64,000 bases of DNA from Branchiostoma floridae (GCF_000003815.2 NC_049985.1:12593563-12657562); one strand, 5' to 3'; numbered from the stretch's first letter, positions 11,103-22,691 are shown. Numbers and translations are program-made. Notes: a model not told the origin generated them from the sequence alone.

Positions 11103-14100
11103 TTATCTGGCCTTGGTGAGCTGCTGGATTGCACTCTCCTTTGGTTTGGTCAACTGTTCCACTTCCTCGATCATCCCCATCGACTGTGGAGAAGACAGAA
11201 AACAATGCAATAAAATATACGACGGCCCAGGTATGACACTACTTCACCTTTTCCCGTGGGGTTGTCCAATATCCGTTGGTTTTATAAACAGGATATTTAG
11301 CGATATTACGTTCGCTATATTTTCAAAACATTGCAGTTTGCAACTACTTCGTATCCCCAAACACCGTTTTAAAAACAACGGATATAGGACAGCCCCACGG
11401 GAAAAGGTGAACTAGCTTTACTATGAGCAGGCAAATGTTTGCAGAAGTATCCTTAACGTGAGTCACAACTTACCCAGACGTAGAACGTCGCTGCTCCGTT
11501 GCTGACGCTCCTCACAGATTCCAAGGTCAGGTCATTGTCCTGTAGTAGCCTCTTGGCCTCTGCTACCGTCTCTGGACTCAGCTTGGCTGGCTGGCATTTC
11601 TTGATTCGCCTCTTCAGGCTTTGTTTCCCTGTCTTACCCATCAGTGTTTGGAGTAACTGCCAATCCTGGATAGCAGAAGTTTATCAACTTTAATATTGTA
11701 TGGCTGAGATAGCAAAAAAAAAGTTATAAATGTATGTCTTATGTCATAGTTATTTGTAGTCTCTACCAGACTCCATAGGTCACTGGAAAATAGTGGAAAT
11801 TGGCCAAATACATGGAATAATATGCCAGAGTAGATAACCGGCGTCCCCAGATTGCAAATTGTACCCATCTGGCCCTCTAACTCCCCCGGTATATACTCCT
11901 CCGGTATATGTTGGTCAATTCCTACGATTGTTCCAGCAACCTAAGGAGTCTGATTGAGACTGATTTCATTTACCTTGATCTGCGCCTTTGAGTTGCCAAG
12001 CAACAGGAATGTCGCCATCATGACTTGATTGACAGCAGGAGGAGGCTGGTTGTACGTCTTCAGCTCAGCCACGGTGGCCTGGTTCATGGCCATGATTTTG
12101 TGACGTAATGTCTCCAGGTGTAGGACGGCGTCCAATACTCTCTTCGCCTCGTTCAGCTCTTTCTTCAGCTCGTCCTTGAACTCGGAACACCCCTGCATCG
12201 CTTCCTTTAGCTGGTCTTTCTGTCTAGAGTTGATGGCCGCCTTCAGATCTGTAATATTAGGAAGCACTTAGTGATATCGAAACGTGTGCCGTTGGCAAGG
12301 AAATAAGAACGAGAGCTATCTACCACTCTATTTTGGTGACCGTATCATCTTCAGATTAAAAGGTGCATAAATCAGAATTTCCACTAGTGGGCCCAAAAGC
12401 TAGTGTACAGTGGACTTTGTCAAATCCGACTGACATACAAGATATCAAGACAATCCATCGAGGCCTTCTTCGTGTTCTTGTGTTGGTAGACGCACTGACA
12501 CACACACACACAGAGAGAGAGAGACAAACACACAAGAGCACAACAGGAAACGTAGCATTCTTGTTAATGTAATAAAAGTAGCCTTGTACATAACTCCGTT
12601 TTTATTGCAAGCATTTATTACATTCACAAGAATGTTATGTTTATGGTGGCGTTCTTGCGTGTTTGTACCGATGTGTCTACCAACACGATAACCTCTTAGT
12701 CGATGAATTGAAAACCACAATAATAACAACTAAAGCTATATCTATAAGAAACCAAGATGATCACACCTTCTCTGGCAGTCAGCAGCCTCAGGGTCCTTGT
12801 CGCCTCCTTGTAGATGTCTTCAGTCTGTGAGAGGCCGTGATCCTTGTAATCAGCAATGGCTTTCTCTATCCTGCTCCTGTTCCTAGCCTTCGTCGCCTCT
12901 GCCAACTTCTTCTTTATGACTTCGGCTGGAGGAGGAAAAGCAAGAGTGATTATCATAATGGTATGGCATCTTCATCAAGAAAGGCAAAAATCAACATAAG
13001 CAGTAAATATGAGTCCCTAGACAAAGGCGTAGACAGGATAACTGCATTCTCCATTAGGACCAATAGATCGTTTGAGGAACTTACGTGTGTTGTCATGGTT
13101 GACGTCAATTTTCACATCTTTAATGATATCGTGAAGCGCCGTCTGTTTGGTCTCTTTCAGGACGTCCCGGAGGACGACAAACGCCTCCTCGCCTTCCCTG
13201 GACACAACCTGGACGGACGATGACGTCATGGGGATTCAACATTCCATATGCTTTATATGAACATTAACGTTTAGCTTAAAATTGTGTAGATAGAATGTCT
13301 AATTTAATGTTCTGGGCAACACATGAATAGGGATGTGCGGACTCACGTTCAAAAGGGCCTTGTTCACTTCGTTGGCGTTAGTCGGCACCTGTAGAGTCAT
13401 CTCCTGAGCTTCCTCTTCGTCTATGAACTTCTCCTCTTCGAACTTTGGGATGACCTTGACTGGGTCCATGTTGTCTTCGAACGTTTTCCGGTTTTCTCTG
13501 ATTATCGTTTGGTATTCTTCCTCTTGTCCTATATCTTCCTCCTCTTCAACATCATCGCCAAGGTTATGACTCTCGTCGTCAGCACCGTCCGCCCCTGCCT
13601 GCAGGGTGTACCGGAGGATCTCCGTATAGTCCCCTTCTTCGTCATCGGGAAGTACGTTCAGTGTCACCGCGTCGCCGCTGTACTTATTCCCCGGCATGGT
13701 CACGGCGCCTTCCCAGGTCCCGTCCTCTCCCTTCTTCAGCTGTATCCACTGTGACGTAGGCAACATGACAGCCACTTCCGCAGCGCCCGGAAACCTTCCC
13801 CTGAATGTTACTGTTTCCTTCGCCTTCAGATCCCTAACCAGCGGCTCTTGTAGCTGATAGCCTTGCTGCCAACCACTAGGCCGCTCTGGGAATGGTGCAC
13901 TTTCTTCCAGGCCGTGTTTGCACAATATCAAGTAGTTTGTCAGCACCTCCTCGTGGTTGTCCCCTTCAGTGTCCTTTGTGAATAGCGTGAGTTTGTAGTA
14001 GCCCGTGTCGTTAAGGCGCAGGTCCACGGCAAACGTTTCCCCTTCATCGCTCGTGTCTTGCACAAAGGAGTAGGATGACTCATCTACCTCGTGACCATCG

Positions 14101-17100
14101 TCAGAGCAGCGGACTAGAGAGGAGTAGATCGTAGAGAACTCACTCTTGTCGAAGGCAATCTTCAGGTTGCCATCCTCTGCTTTGATGAATGGGTCTTCGT
14201 GACTTTGCGGGCGGAGGGCGTGGTCGGTGAAGGCAGGATACACCGGTCCCCAGCGTCTGTTTGCAACCGCCGGGAAAGGCTCGAAAGGTACGGTTGCTTG
14301 AATGCAATGAATGAGGAAATTTGCTACAGGTACATGGTCATCTGAGTCTTCTCCTTTTGCTCTAACCTCCAGTATGTATTCCCCTCTCTTCGGGAAGCGC
14401 AACACCACCACTGTCTTATTTCCTACATCAAGCACTCTGTGGCAGAGGTAGTCATCTAGCTCGATCTTACTCCCCCTGTGTGCCAGCTGAAGGCGGTGTG
14501 TGTACTGCAGCTGAGGTGGGGAGTCTAGCACGATCTCGTGTTCTCCTGAAGCTTCTATGTACGCACTAGGGTGGTTCTTTGCCATGACACCCAAGGAAGG
14601 AGACTGTGGATGCACCAAGCCCCACTGTCCGCCCTCGACTGAAGGGAAAGGCTTCACACCTTTCTTTGTTTCCGTGCAGTCTATGCTGTAGTTGATGACG
14701 TTTTGAGGGCCATTCCCTTCATTTTCGTCCTTCAAATCCGACTTATCGTCCTGTGACTGTATCTCCGCTGCATTGACGGAGAGGGTGTACTTCCCCGCAG
14801 TCGGGAGCCGGAGCCAGAAGCGCAGCTCGCCATCCCTCATCTCCTGAAACACGTACTTACTCATGTCGATCGTCTCGCCATCTTCTTCCGAAGTGAGATG
14901 GTGAGATACCTGAAGGCGCCTCTCCATCCCCAGTCTGATGTCCACTTGTCCAGTGTTGGTTTGGATGGATGTGTTCGGGTGGCTTCCCGTCGACAGTCCA
15001 AGTGCTGCGAGGGCCGGGAGCAGATCGGGTGCTTCTTCCTCGGCTGAGACTGCTTCCTGGGAGTCTTCTCCTGAAATACGGAATGGTGCATTGTATAAAC
15101 TAATTGGCTGATATTATTCATTTTACCGACTGCTGTTGCTTTACGCATAAAACCATCATTGAAAGATCAACAATAGATCAAAAGACCATAAACTTCTGCG
15201 AGGACGAATTTCACACTTACCGACGATATATTGCAACAGAGGCAGGTAAGAGTCCCCTCCGTCCTTCATCTTGGCGACCACCTTGATTTCGCTCCCCGTG
15301 TAGTCTCCTAGCGGCACCACGACGTCTCCCTCCCATGTACCGTCCTCCTCTTCCTGCTGGAGATGACACCACTTCTTGATGGGCAGGATCACGGCGACCC
15401 CTGCAGCGCCGGGAACCCTGAGCTTGAAGCGTTGACTGTCTCCACCCGGTAAGGTCCTTGTGTTGGGTTCCATAATACGGCACCCTGTGCCCCAACAGCC
15501 CATGAACTGAGGGAATCCTGTGTGCTCCGTGCCGCTGTCCCCAGCAGCGTCAGCGTCAGTGCCGTGAATGAGATAACTGATTGCCCTCTGGTGACTGCCA
15601 TTAGCACCGGGGACTTGGGCAAAAAGTGCTGAACATTGTAGTAGCCAGCATTTGCAAGAATCAGTTTTGCTTGTATTTGTTGGCCATTCTCTGGATCATC
15701 TTGAATGATTGCATTGGCGGTGAGATCAGTAACTTTGCCGTCATCATGATGAGTAAGTTCGGGGTAGAACCACAAAGGTGCCGCCGTTCCAAAGGCAATG
15801 GTAACGTCCCCTGCGTCTGTGATGATGACTGGGTCTGTGTGGCTGACCAAGGTGATGCTCAGTTGGTTATAGTAAGGGTAGATAGGGCCCCAACGTCTAC
15901 CCATGACTTCAGGGAAGGGTTGGCACGGATCTGCAGACTGCTCACAGTTGATCAAGTAGTTCATCACATTCTGATCCTTACCGTCGGCGTCTCTAACGTA
16001 CAGTTCAAGGCTGTACTCCCCAGCCTCCGGAAACTTCGCAACAAGTACCATTGTCTTCCCGTCGTTCAGTATCTTATGACAAGCGAAGTCTCCGACGTCT
16101 CTTTGCTGCTGGCCCATCTTCCACAGCTTGAGGTGGTTCGTGTAGTCCAGCCGCTCAGTGGAGTCGAACTCTATCTCAAGAGTTCCCGATGCTTGTATGT
16201 AGGCAGTAGGATGGCTGACGGGCGTGAGAGCTAGATCGGTTAAAGTTGGGAGTTTTCTTCCCCATTGCTTCCCATTAACGACCGGGAAAGGCCCGAGGCC
16301 TTCTCTGGTCCCTGTACAGTTGATGCAGTAGTTGATGACGTTTGTCATGTCACCCTGTTGACCAGGCTCCTTTGCGTAGATAGCCAGCCTATATTTCCCT
16401 AATTTGGGAAGCCGGAGCCAGAATTGCACTTCTCCATCGAGTATCTGCTTGAACACATTCCCATGAAGGTTGACCTTCTCTTCAAGGGTTTCCCAGAAGA
16501 GGTCGTGGTCGTAAACCAGGACACGATCAGCGCCAAGTCTAAGGTCAAGTTCCCCTGTGTCACACTCTATGAAAGCGCTTCTGCTGGACTTGCTACACAG
16601 CCCCAGCTCGGAGAAAGCAGGGACGACTGCCCCGTACAAACCATCGGTAACTGTCGGAAAAGGGACCCCGCTCTGAGTTTGGTCGGACGAGCTCTGCGTG
16701 ATGTAATTACACAGAAAAGTATCTTCCCCGTCTTCTCTAGCATATATTGCTAGCCCGTGATTTCCGTCCTTTGGTGCAACAACGTGGAACTTAACTACAT
16801 CATCGATAACCTCGTGGGCCACGAAACGCTGAAGGTGACGGTCGTTCAGCGTTTCCTCGAAGAGTTTGGCGGTCAGCTTGACGTCCTGTTCCATCTTGAA
16901 CTCCACTTCTGCCTTTCCGTCCTCACACTGGACATAGGGGGAGGGATGGGTGACCGGCGTCAGGCCTTTAGACACCACCTCCTTGCCTGGGCCCCACGAC
17001 CCCTTGTAGTCTGGCAGAGGAGCGTTGTCAGTGATGTCTTTAGCTTGGTCGCAGACGACGATGTATTCGCATATACGGAAGGAATCCTTGGAGCCGCCGA

Positions 17101-20100
17101 GGCCCACGTAAGGCTCGAAGAGAAACTTGCCCTTCTCGGGGGGACGAAGAGTGAAGACTACTGCACCTTTCATCCTCTGCTGAGACACGAACCTGTCGAG
17201 CTTGATCCCTCTCCATCTGGACTGCTCTTCCTTTGTCTTGAGATTGTAGGTGAATTCCAGATGCTTGTTTGTGGTGGCATGGGAAGGGAGACCGATATAA
17301 ATGTCTACCTCTCCGTTCTCCGTGTGTACAAGACCATTGTGGTGACTGAGCAAAAACAAGCGAAGAGCGAAAAACGCAGAAGTACATTTAACGTGAGACT
17401 CGAAAATCTGCAAGGGTACAGGATTTTCGATGAGCTGCCAATTAGGATGTTCGGGGCAGTGAGAGCTGAGATAGTGGAGAGGGTTAGGGAAGAAGTAGAA
17501 CTCATCCATGGATATTTGGGACTGGAGGTCTTCCAACGCTTTGTCATCGTCGTCGTCGATGACAGAGTAGGATCCCCAGTGGGTGTCCACGATGCCCCAC
17601 CGACCGTTGACGCACACGCCGGTCCACGTGGTCGACGGGGGTTCTCCGACGTACTTCGTACCTGGGAAACAGCGTGCACCCTTGCAGTGGCCCTTCACGA
17701 ACTCACACTGCAGTCCAGCATACCTGACACAAATACGAATGGACAATGTTTAACACAATGTTAACCCTGAAGAAAGTCATGAAACACATGTACACTAACA
17801 GCTAGCCCATCCCGGTGAGCTTTGGTCCGCTCCCAACAGTCGCTATTCGGCCAATGCCAGTGTCAAATCACCTGTCTTGCTGGCGGAGTATCGACCATTG
17901 GGAGCGGTCCAAAGAGAACAAGGCTTGACTCGCTAGAAATACACAGGTTTGTAATTGTTAATTGCAATTTAGACATTCTGGTGTTACCTGCAGAGATAGC
18001 TGAAGAGGTAACGATATGCGTCTGTCCGTCTCTGCTTGATCTTCTCCAGAAACCAGTCAGGAGAGCCCTCTGGTGGCGGCTGGGGGAATTTCATGTTATG
18101 GACGTTCTGTGCTGCGATCCAGCTGAAGAGAATTCTCACCTTGTCCAGCTCCGTGCGTGTAGGCTGCAGGAGATGGCTGACCAGGAGGTGGAAGTCTCCA
18201 TTGAGTGATCGTGGAGCCTGTGTGAAACGAAGAAAGTAACAAAGACGTTAATGATATAAACGGGGCTTACAAAACTATAATGTTGTTACCGAAAGGTGGA
18301 AAAACCCCATCCATCACCGAATCTCCATTCAAATCAAACAACAATCTTCTGTGTTCTTCTGAAGAAATCATTATGTGTGTACTAGGCCTGCAGAGTTAAT
18401 TTTAAAAAATGACTCTGGATTGTATGTCCACCTTTCTGGCGTGGCCGTCCAGTTCTTTGAAGTTTTCTTTTTCCCAGAACAGTGAGGGTTTGTGGATGAC
18501 GTGACCAGTCCTCCCGCTAGTCCCGAGGACGGGGTACGTCAGCATTCCCTCCTCCGTCTCCTGGGATAACGGCCACACCTGGGGAAACATGGAGCAGGGG
18601 TTTTCAGCTGTATGTAACACTGACGTTGTAATCGGATAGCTTCCTTAGCCCTCTTTAACAATTTGGCTTATCCTATCCTCTTTTTCATAAATAGTGCTAC
18701 ACCATATCCATTGCATAGACATTATATAACAGTGGCTAAATGGGTAGGGTGTTCACCTTGCATTCTTTACGCTTTGAGTTCGATCACCGACCGAGTCATA
18801 CCAAATATGCTAAAAATGGCATTGCTGCTTTCTCTGCTCAGCATTCAGCATTTGGGAAAGAGCATGGTAGTTGAACTTCATGCACCACTACCAGTGGACT
18901 AACCGCCTATTGTTGTTGCATAGAGTTGAGTGGCCCAATGTCTATTGAAACGGGGATGGGCGCCGCCCTGTGCCTGGGGAGGGAAGGACCTTAACTTTTT
19001 AATCAAACAAATAGACATTGTCTAAATCCAAGCAACACAGTGCATTAGATATCACGTTCACTCAGTGTCTCTCTACGAATTTGCTCATACAATATTTCCC
19101 TTCTATTAATCTCCTTGCCTTAGAAGGATTAGGATGGTGTTTACCTCTTCATTGTTGTGAATACTACACATTCTGCACGTGGTCTCCCACTCTTTGGTGA
19201 CGTCATCAGGAACGCTCGGCATCCATTCCGGTCCTTCTATGACTCGCTTCTTCCTGTTCACCTTTGTCCACTGTGGAGATGGAATACGACAAAGTATGAC
19301 ATAGATATAAATTGTATATTTCTTCAAGACATGCACTGTAAGATACCTATTTCAATCATATAGGAATTAGATAAATAAATAAATATAGGAATTAGCAACT
19401 AAATTTCAATCTGCGAATGGTACAGTTAACGTTACACAGTCTAGATCATTTATTTGAATAAATCAGATAATGATGACAATCTTCATTAAGTTACGTATCG
19501 TTTTGAATAGAAACAACATCTTGGTCTGTCCGTACCCGTGCAGTGTTATTGTAGTTTCCTCCCTGTTAATTTTACGCTCTGAATATCCTGTACGGTATGT
19601 CGAGCACGTAGCTCATTTCAGAAAACTGGCAGTCTGCCAAAAATGAAAGTCTACCACAAACGTTGTGCAAAAACGTTTTCTCTGTTTGTTCTTTACTAAG
19701 ACGAATTGTACAGTTCACTTCTTCTATTCTGTTTTTTAACATCTTGTATTTTGCCTTTTGCAATATCTTAGTCATTCTTGAAGTACAAATTGTGTATTCT
19801 CCCAACTACAACACGTGCACGTGCTCAATAGCTTCTACCAGGCTCCGCGAATCGCTGGTCAAATAGTAGAAATTGGATAGAGTCAATGGGGGAGCTAGGG
19901 GAGTCGGCCGGCCAAAGGAGCCAGTATGCAATCCACGTTTGACTAACGATCCGCGGAGCCTGGTAGAGGCTACATGCCCACAAGATGAATCAATTCCCGT
20001 CTCTAACAACTACTTGAATACAATTATTCATTTCATGCGACGATGAAAGATTAACTGTCAAACACAATTTACTACTGTCATAAATAAAGTTAAACAACGG

Positions 20101-21455
20101 TTACCCGATCGTTATCGAGAACTTCTGTTGGTGCGGCTTGTTGTCCATTGGTGGAACCGGGCACCTGTAATGGTGACAAAGGAATGCCGTGTAACAGAAT
20201 AATACTTATTCCTCCTAACTTTTGTTCAACACAAGTAGATACATGTTGTATATCTTTGCACCCATTACGCATGGACCATCAGAGCTTGTGACTTGTTTGC
20301 CTTTTGTAACAATGTTTTTACTCCAATGTGAAGGTACCACAGCAAAAGTGATTTTTAACCTCCTTGCTTCCGTGTATAGCCTGGTGTCTGAAATTGGCTA
20401 CAAATCTTTTTGAATAGTATAAAGACACGCTATTATTACCATAACAAGTTTCAGAATGATAACAAAGCACACGTTTAATGTTTTACCGTTAGAAGTTCGT
20501 CCCGTGACTTGCTGTTAAAATAGTCTATCGATCAATTAATCAATCAGTCAATTTAATTGATTGACGCTTGTTATATACTGATAAACAGAAGCAAAGGGCA
20601 AATCACAATCAAATAAAGGCTGAGATAAGAACATTCCAGTGTTTCATAAAGACGTTACTTTACGGCTCCATCGGCAAATAATCATGTAACGTTAAAAGTT
20701 AGACAGGAGATCTCAATGAAATATCCACAGCGCGCCTTCCTGTGAAATTCCCATATATAGAATATTATTACTCTCCAAGCAGAGGCTAGGCTCCGGCTGT
20801 TTTTAAGTTGTTGTTTTTTTTTTGTTGTCGTCTTTTATCGAGGCTTGCAGAAGATTTTTATGCCTACAAAATTTACAATCCGTGTCATTACCTACCTGCA
20901 TAGTTGACTGAAGAGAGCTGAATGAAACTCTCTCTTTTCTTTGATTTCCTTTAGGTGCCATTCGGGCGAGTCCTCTTTCGGTTCGGACGTGAACTGCATG
21001 TTGACGATGTCCTGGAAGGTGACCCATCTGAAGATGACCCTCGCCTTCTCCAGCTCAGTCGTACACGGCTCCGTTAGATGTCCGATTAGAGAGGAAAAAT
21101 TTTCAATCATCGACTTTGGGGTCTACAGGATTAAAAGNNNNNNNNNNNNNNNNNNNNNNNNNNNNNNNNNNNNNNNNNNNNNNNNNNNNNNNNNNNNNNN
21201 NNNNNNNNNNNNNNNNNNNNNNNNNNNNNNNNNNNNNAAGCCCGATAAAAACGACTAAAAAGGTTTTAAAAAACAGCCGGAGCCTAACCTCTGCTTGGAG
21301 AGTAGAATATTATACATAACGTGACATATGCAGATTGAATGGCTGTATTGTGTATACCGTACCTGGTAATACGGAGACGGGTACGGTACCGGGTACTGAA
21401 CCATCCCGGGGACAAGCTGGCTCTGCTGGGCGGGAGTAGACGCACCACAGCCCAT
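11103..21455 (-). CDS. Hillarin/KY-like protein, long paralogue (frameshifted in this assembly)
   Basis: Twelve coding exons in transcript order: 21363-21455, 20105-20164, 19145-19270, 18432-18578, 17988-18217, 15221-17723, 13347-15070, 13085-13208, 12767-12925, 11974-12248, 11474-11665, 11103-11183; about 1904 residues. It starts MGCGAS, an N-myristoylation signal. Residues ~145-290 are transglutaminase-like as in kyphoscoliosis peptidase and hillarin, including WGIVDTHWG, but the catalytic Cys and His positions are Thr. From ~290 to 1600 follow beta-rich KY repeats, each ending in a N-Y-x-I-x-C type strand; the last four units appear twice (exons 6 and 7). Residues ~1630-1904 are helical and resemble the dynein stalk. 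Exon 6 needs one extra base at 15621-15625 to stay open; with it, exon 7 phase fits. The likely role is a submembrane cytoskeletal scaffold, not an active enzyme. Confidence 0.85.
11243..11411. mobile_element. MITE in the last intron of the long hillarin/KY-like gene
   Basis: The 36-bp left end (starting TTCACCTTTTCCCGTGGGG) is mirrored at 11376-11411 with about two differences. The element is ~169 bp, non-coding, and lies between the last two coding exons. No convincing target duplication was identified. Confidence 0.75.
11754..11810. mobile_element. Solo fragment of the MITE family seen at 19831-19970
   Basis: The stretch starting near TCTCTACCAGACTCC and ending AGTGGAAATTGGCCAAA matches the left arm and first internal bases of the element at 19831-19970 with scattered differences. 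The opposite arm is missing or too eroded to see. Confidence 0.4.
12498..12531. repeat. CA/GA microsatellite
   Basis: A short (CA)n run is followed directly by (GA)n, in an intron of the long hillarin/KY-like gene. Confidence 0.85.
15621..15625 (-). other. One-base frameshift in an A/T homopolymer of exon 6
   Basis: On the minus strand the frame reads GYYNVQHF and then runs out of register, whereas the +1 frame continues with family-like sequence (SYLIHG, then RTLPGG and VPGAAGVAVILP) to the exon end. The switch lies in a run of five A on the plus strand; six would restore the frame. With the extra base, the exon ends in phase 1, exactly what the next exon at 15070 requires. A sequencing error in a homopolymer is the simplest explanation; a real null allele is possible. 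Confidence 0.85.
18722..18996 (+). mobile_element. tRNA-derived SINE
   Basis: The 5' part has the split internal promoter of a tRNA: an A-box-like TGGCTAAATGGGTAGGG near 18732 and a B-box-like GAGTTCGATCACC near 18776. The ~200 bp body contains CACTACCAGTGGACT and a conserved GGGCGCCG segment. A related, 5'-truncated copy is at about 32905-33113. It sits in an intron of the long hillarin/KY-like gene. Confidence 0.7.
19831..19970. mobile_element. MITE with ~33 bp inverted repeats
   Basis: The left arm (GCTTCTACCAGGCTCCGCGA, then ATCGCTGGTCAAA) is repeated in inverse orientation at the right end with a few differences. The 140 bp element is non-coding and lies in an intron of the long hillarin/KY-like gene. 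Confidence 0.75.
20896..21122 (-). pseudogene. Captured copy of hillarin/KY-like exon 4
   Basis: This is a perfect copy of exon 27706-27932 of the plus-strand hillarin/KY-like gene, encoding half of the transglutaminase-like domain, including its splice acceptor and donor. It lies in the sense orientation of the minus-strand paralogue, which has its own diverged version of this exon at 17988-18217. The exon is 227 bases (phase 0 to 2), so splicing it between the phase-0 exons around it would shift the frame. It is best seen as transposon cargo rather than a coding exon. Confidence 0.8.
21138..21237. other. Assembly gap of 100 N
   Basis: Exactly 100 undetermined bases, the usual placeholder for a scaffold gap of unknown size. 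It lies inside the Mutator-like element and directly abuts the block identical to 27691-27976. Confidence 0.98.
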
Positions 21456-22194
21456 ACTGGTGTCCTATGTTACCCTGACGCAAACACAACAGGAGTTGCT
21501 TGTTAGATAGATACAATCTCCTTAAACTGATAAAGGTACAAAATCATCTTTAACACTTTCTATGGGTGAATTTTTGAAAACATGATTATAGGCATACAGG
21601 TATACAGATACAGACCACTGAAAAGCTAGGATAACATTCGTATTTACTCAGCGGCACAGCGGTGCTAGTGATACTATGTAAGTCATGATCTACACTTCAG
21701 GCCAGTAGTAACGTTATCAAAGATTCATGAACACCACGTACATGTACTAGATCTGAAAAATCTTTGTAATAAGACATCTATGTACCATGACTTATCCGAT
21801 TGGTTGTTGTTCACACGAGGTAAAAGTTCGTGTTAGTACACCGTGGTAGAGTAAATACAGTATCGCCATTAGGCGTATTTACCTTGTGTCTTTCTGGGGT
21901 CGCATGATACCGAGTTTATTCCACCAACACTGAATCTATCTCATATAGTTTGATCCTGTTGTGTGGCTCTCCCGATATGCCCCCCCCCCCAGCCCCTTGT
22001 CACCTGATCGGTCTAACCAAGACCCCATGTGAAACCATGTGATAATCATGCAATCCTATTCCGTCCACATTACAAATATTCACCTAGCAAATCTACAACA
22101 ACGCCCCCCCACACACACACACACATTCGTACTATGGAAGTAGAACCTTAAACCATGTTAGATACAAACTTTTTATCAGCCACACACCTTAACT

Positions 22195-22385
22195 TGAGTG
22201 TGGTGGCGCATGGGGTGGCAAGATCCTTGCTGTATCTGTACCAGGGTATGTTTTTACAGGAAGGGGTTCTGTATCTGTATCTGTATCTATATAGCCGGCC
22301 GTATAATCGCCCTTCGGCGTAACACACCAGCTTCGCAGGCACGCGGTGCGGCAGCAGCTGGTTATATTACACTGAACGATCTGTC
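22195..22385 (-). repeat. Dispersed repeat with a (GATACA)n-type tail
   Basis: Read on the minus strand, a GC-rich body (CAGCTGCTGCCGCACCGCG, then GAAGCTGGTGTGTTACGCC) is followed by a short GATACA tandem tail. This looks like the 3' end of a retroposon. The assignment rests on the body-plus-simple-tail layout and on my recollection of similar amphioxus repeats. Confidence 0.4.
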
Positions 22386-22671
22386 ACACCTAACTTTGGG
22401 TTGCTAGCCCTTCCCTGTTTTAACGTGCTTGAGACACATTGTGGGGGGGGGTTAACTTTTCCAAACCTATCGAAAGTAAAACGTTTGTCACATCAAGCAC
22501 CTTAATTACGTCCATGGCCACAAATTGTATGTTTTACTACAGTAAAATAGAATTCAGTTGCAACGTGTTTTTAATCATGGCACCTTCGATGTGGCTACGT
22601 ATACAGTGCTTCACTGACTTAGGATTCAGTTTCCAACAGGGACTCTAGATTCTGTACCACTGTAGGCCGGT

Positions 22672-22691
22672 GTGAGTGTGTGTGTGTGTGT

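Larger units (their letters stand above)
20769..21304. mobile_element. Mutator-like element carrying a captured host exon
   Basis: Both ends carry ~75 bp inverted repeats beginning TACTCTCCAAGCAGAGG and extending through CCGGCTGTTTTT to a GTCGT-T-TTATCG segment. They are flanked by a perfect 9-bp duplication, GAATATTAT, at 20760-20768 and 21305-21313. A 9-bp duplication plus long inverted ends is the hallmark of Mutator-like transposons. Between the ends lies a 286-bp block identical to the reverse complement of 27691-27976 (an exon plus intron edges of the neighbouring hillarin/KY-like gene), and then a run of 100 N. Part of the element is therefore unknown. Confidence 0.75.

Noticed and set aside
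15626-16234. 202-residue plus-strand open frame
   Set aside because: Antisense shadow of the same exon; no splice context or homology.
16757-17764. 335-residue open frame on the plus strand
   Set aside because: It lies antisense inside the long KY-repeat exon of the minus-strand gene; composition mirrors that gene and no domain is recognisable.
20896-21122. Treating the captured block as the genuine transglutaminase exon of the minus-strand gene
   Set aside because: The gene already has its own diverged equivalent at 17988-18217 in the correct order and phase; the block is identical to the other gene and flanked by transposon ends.
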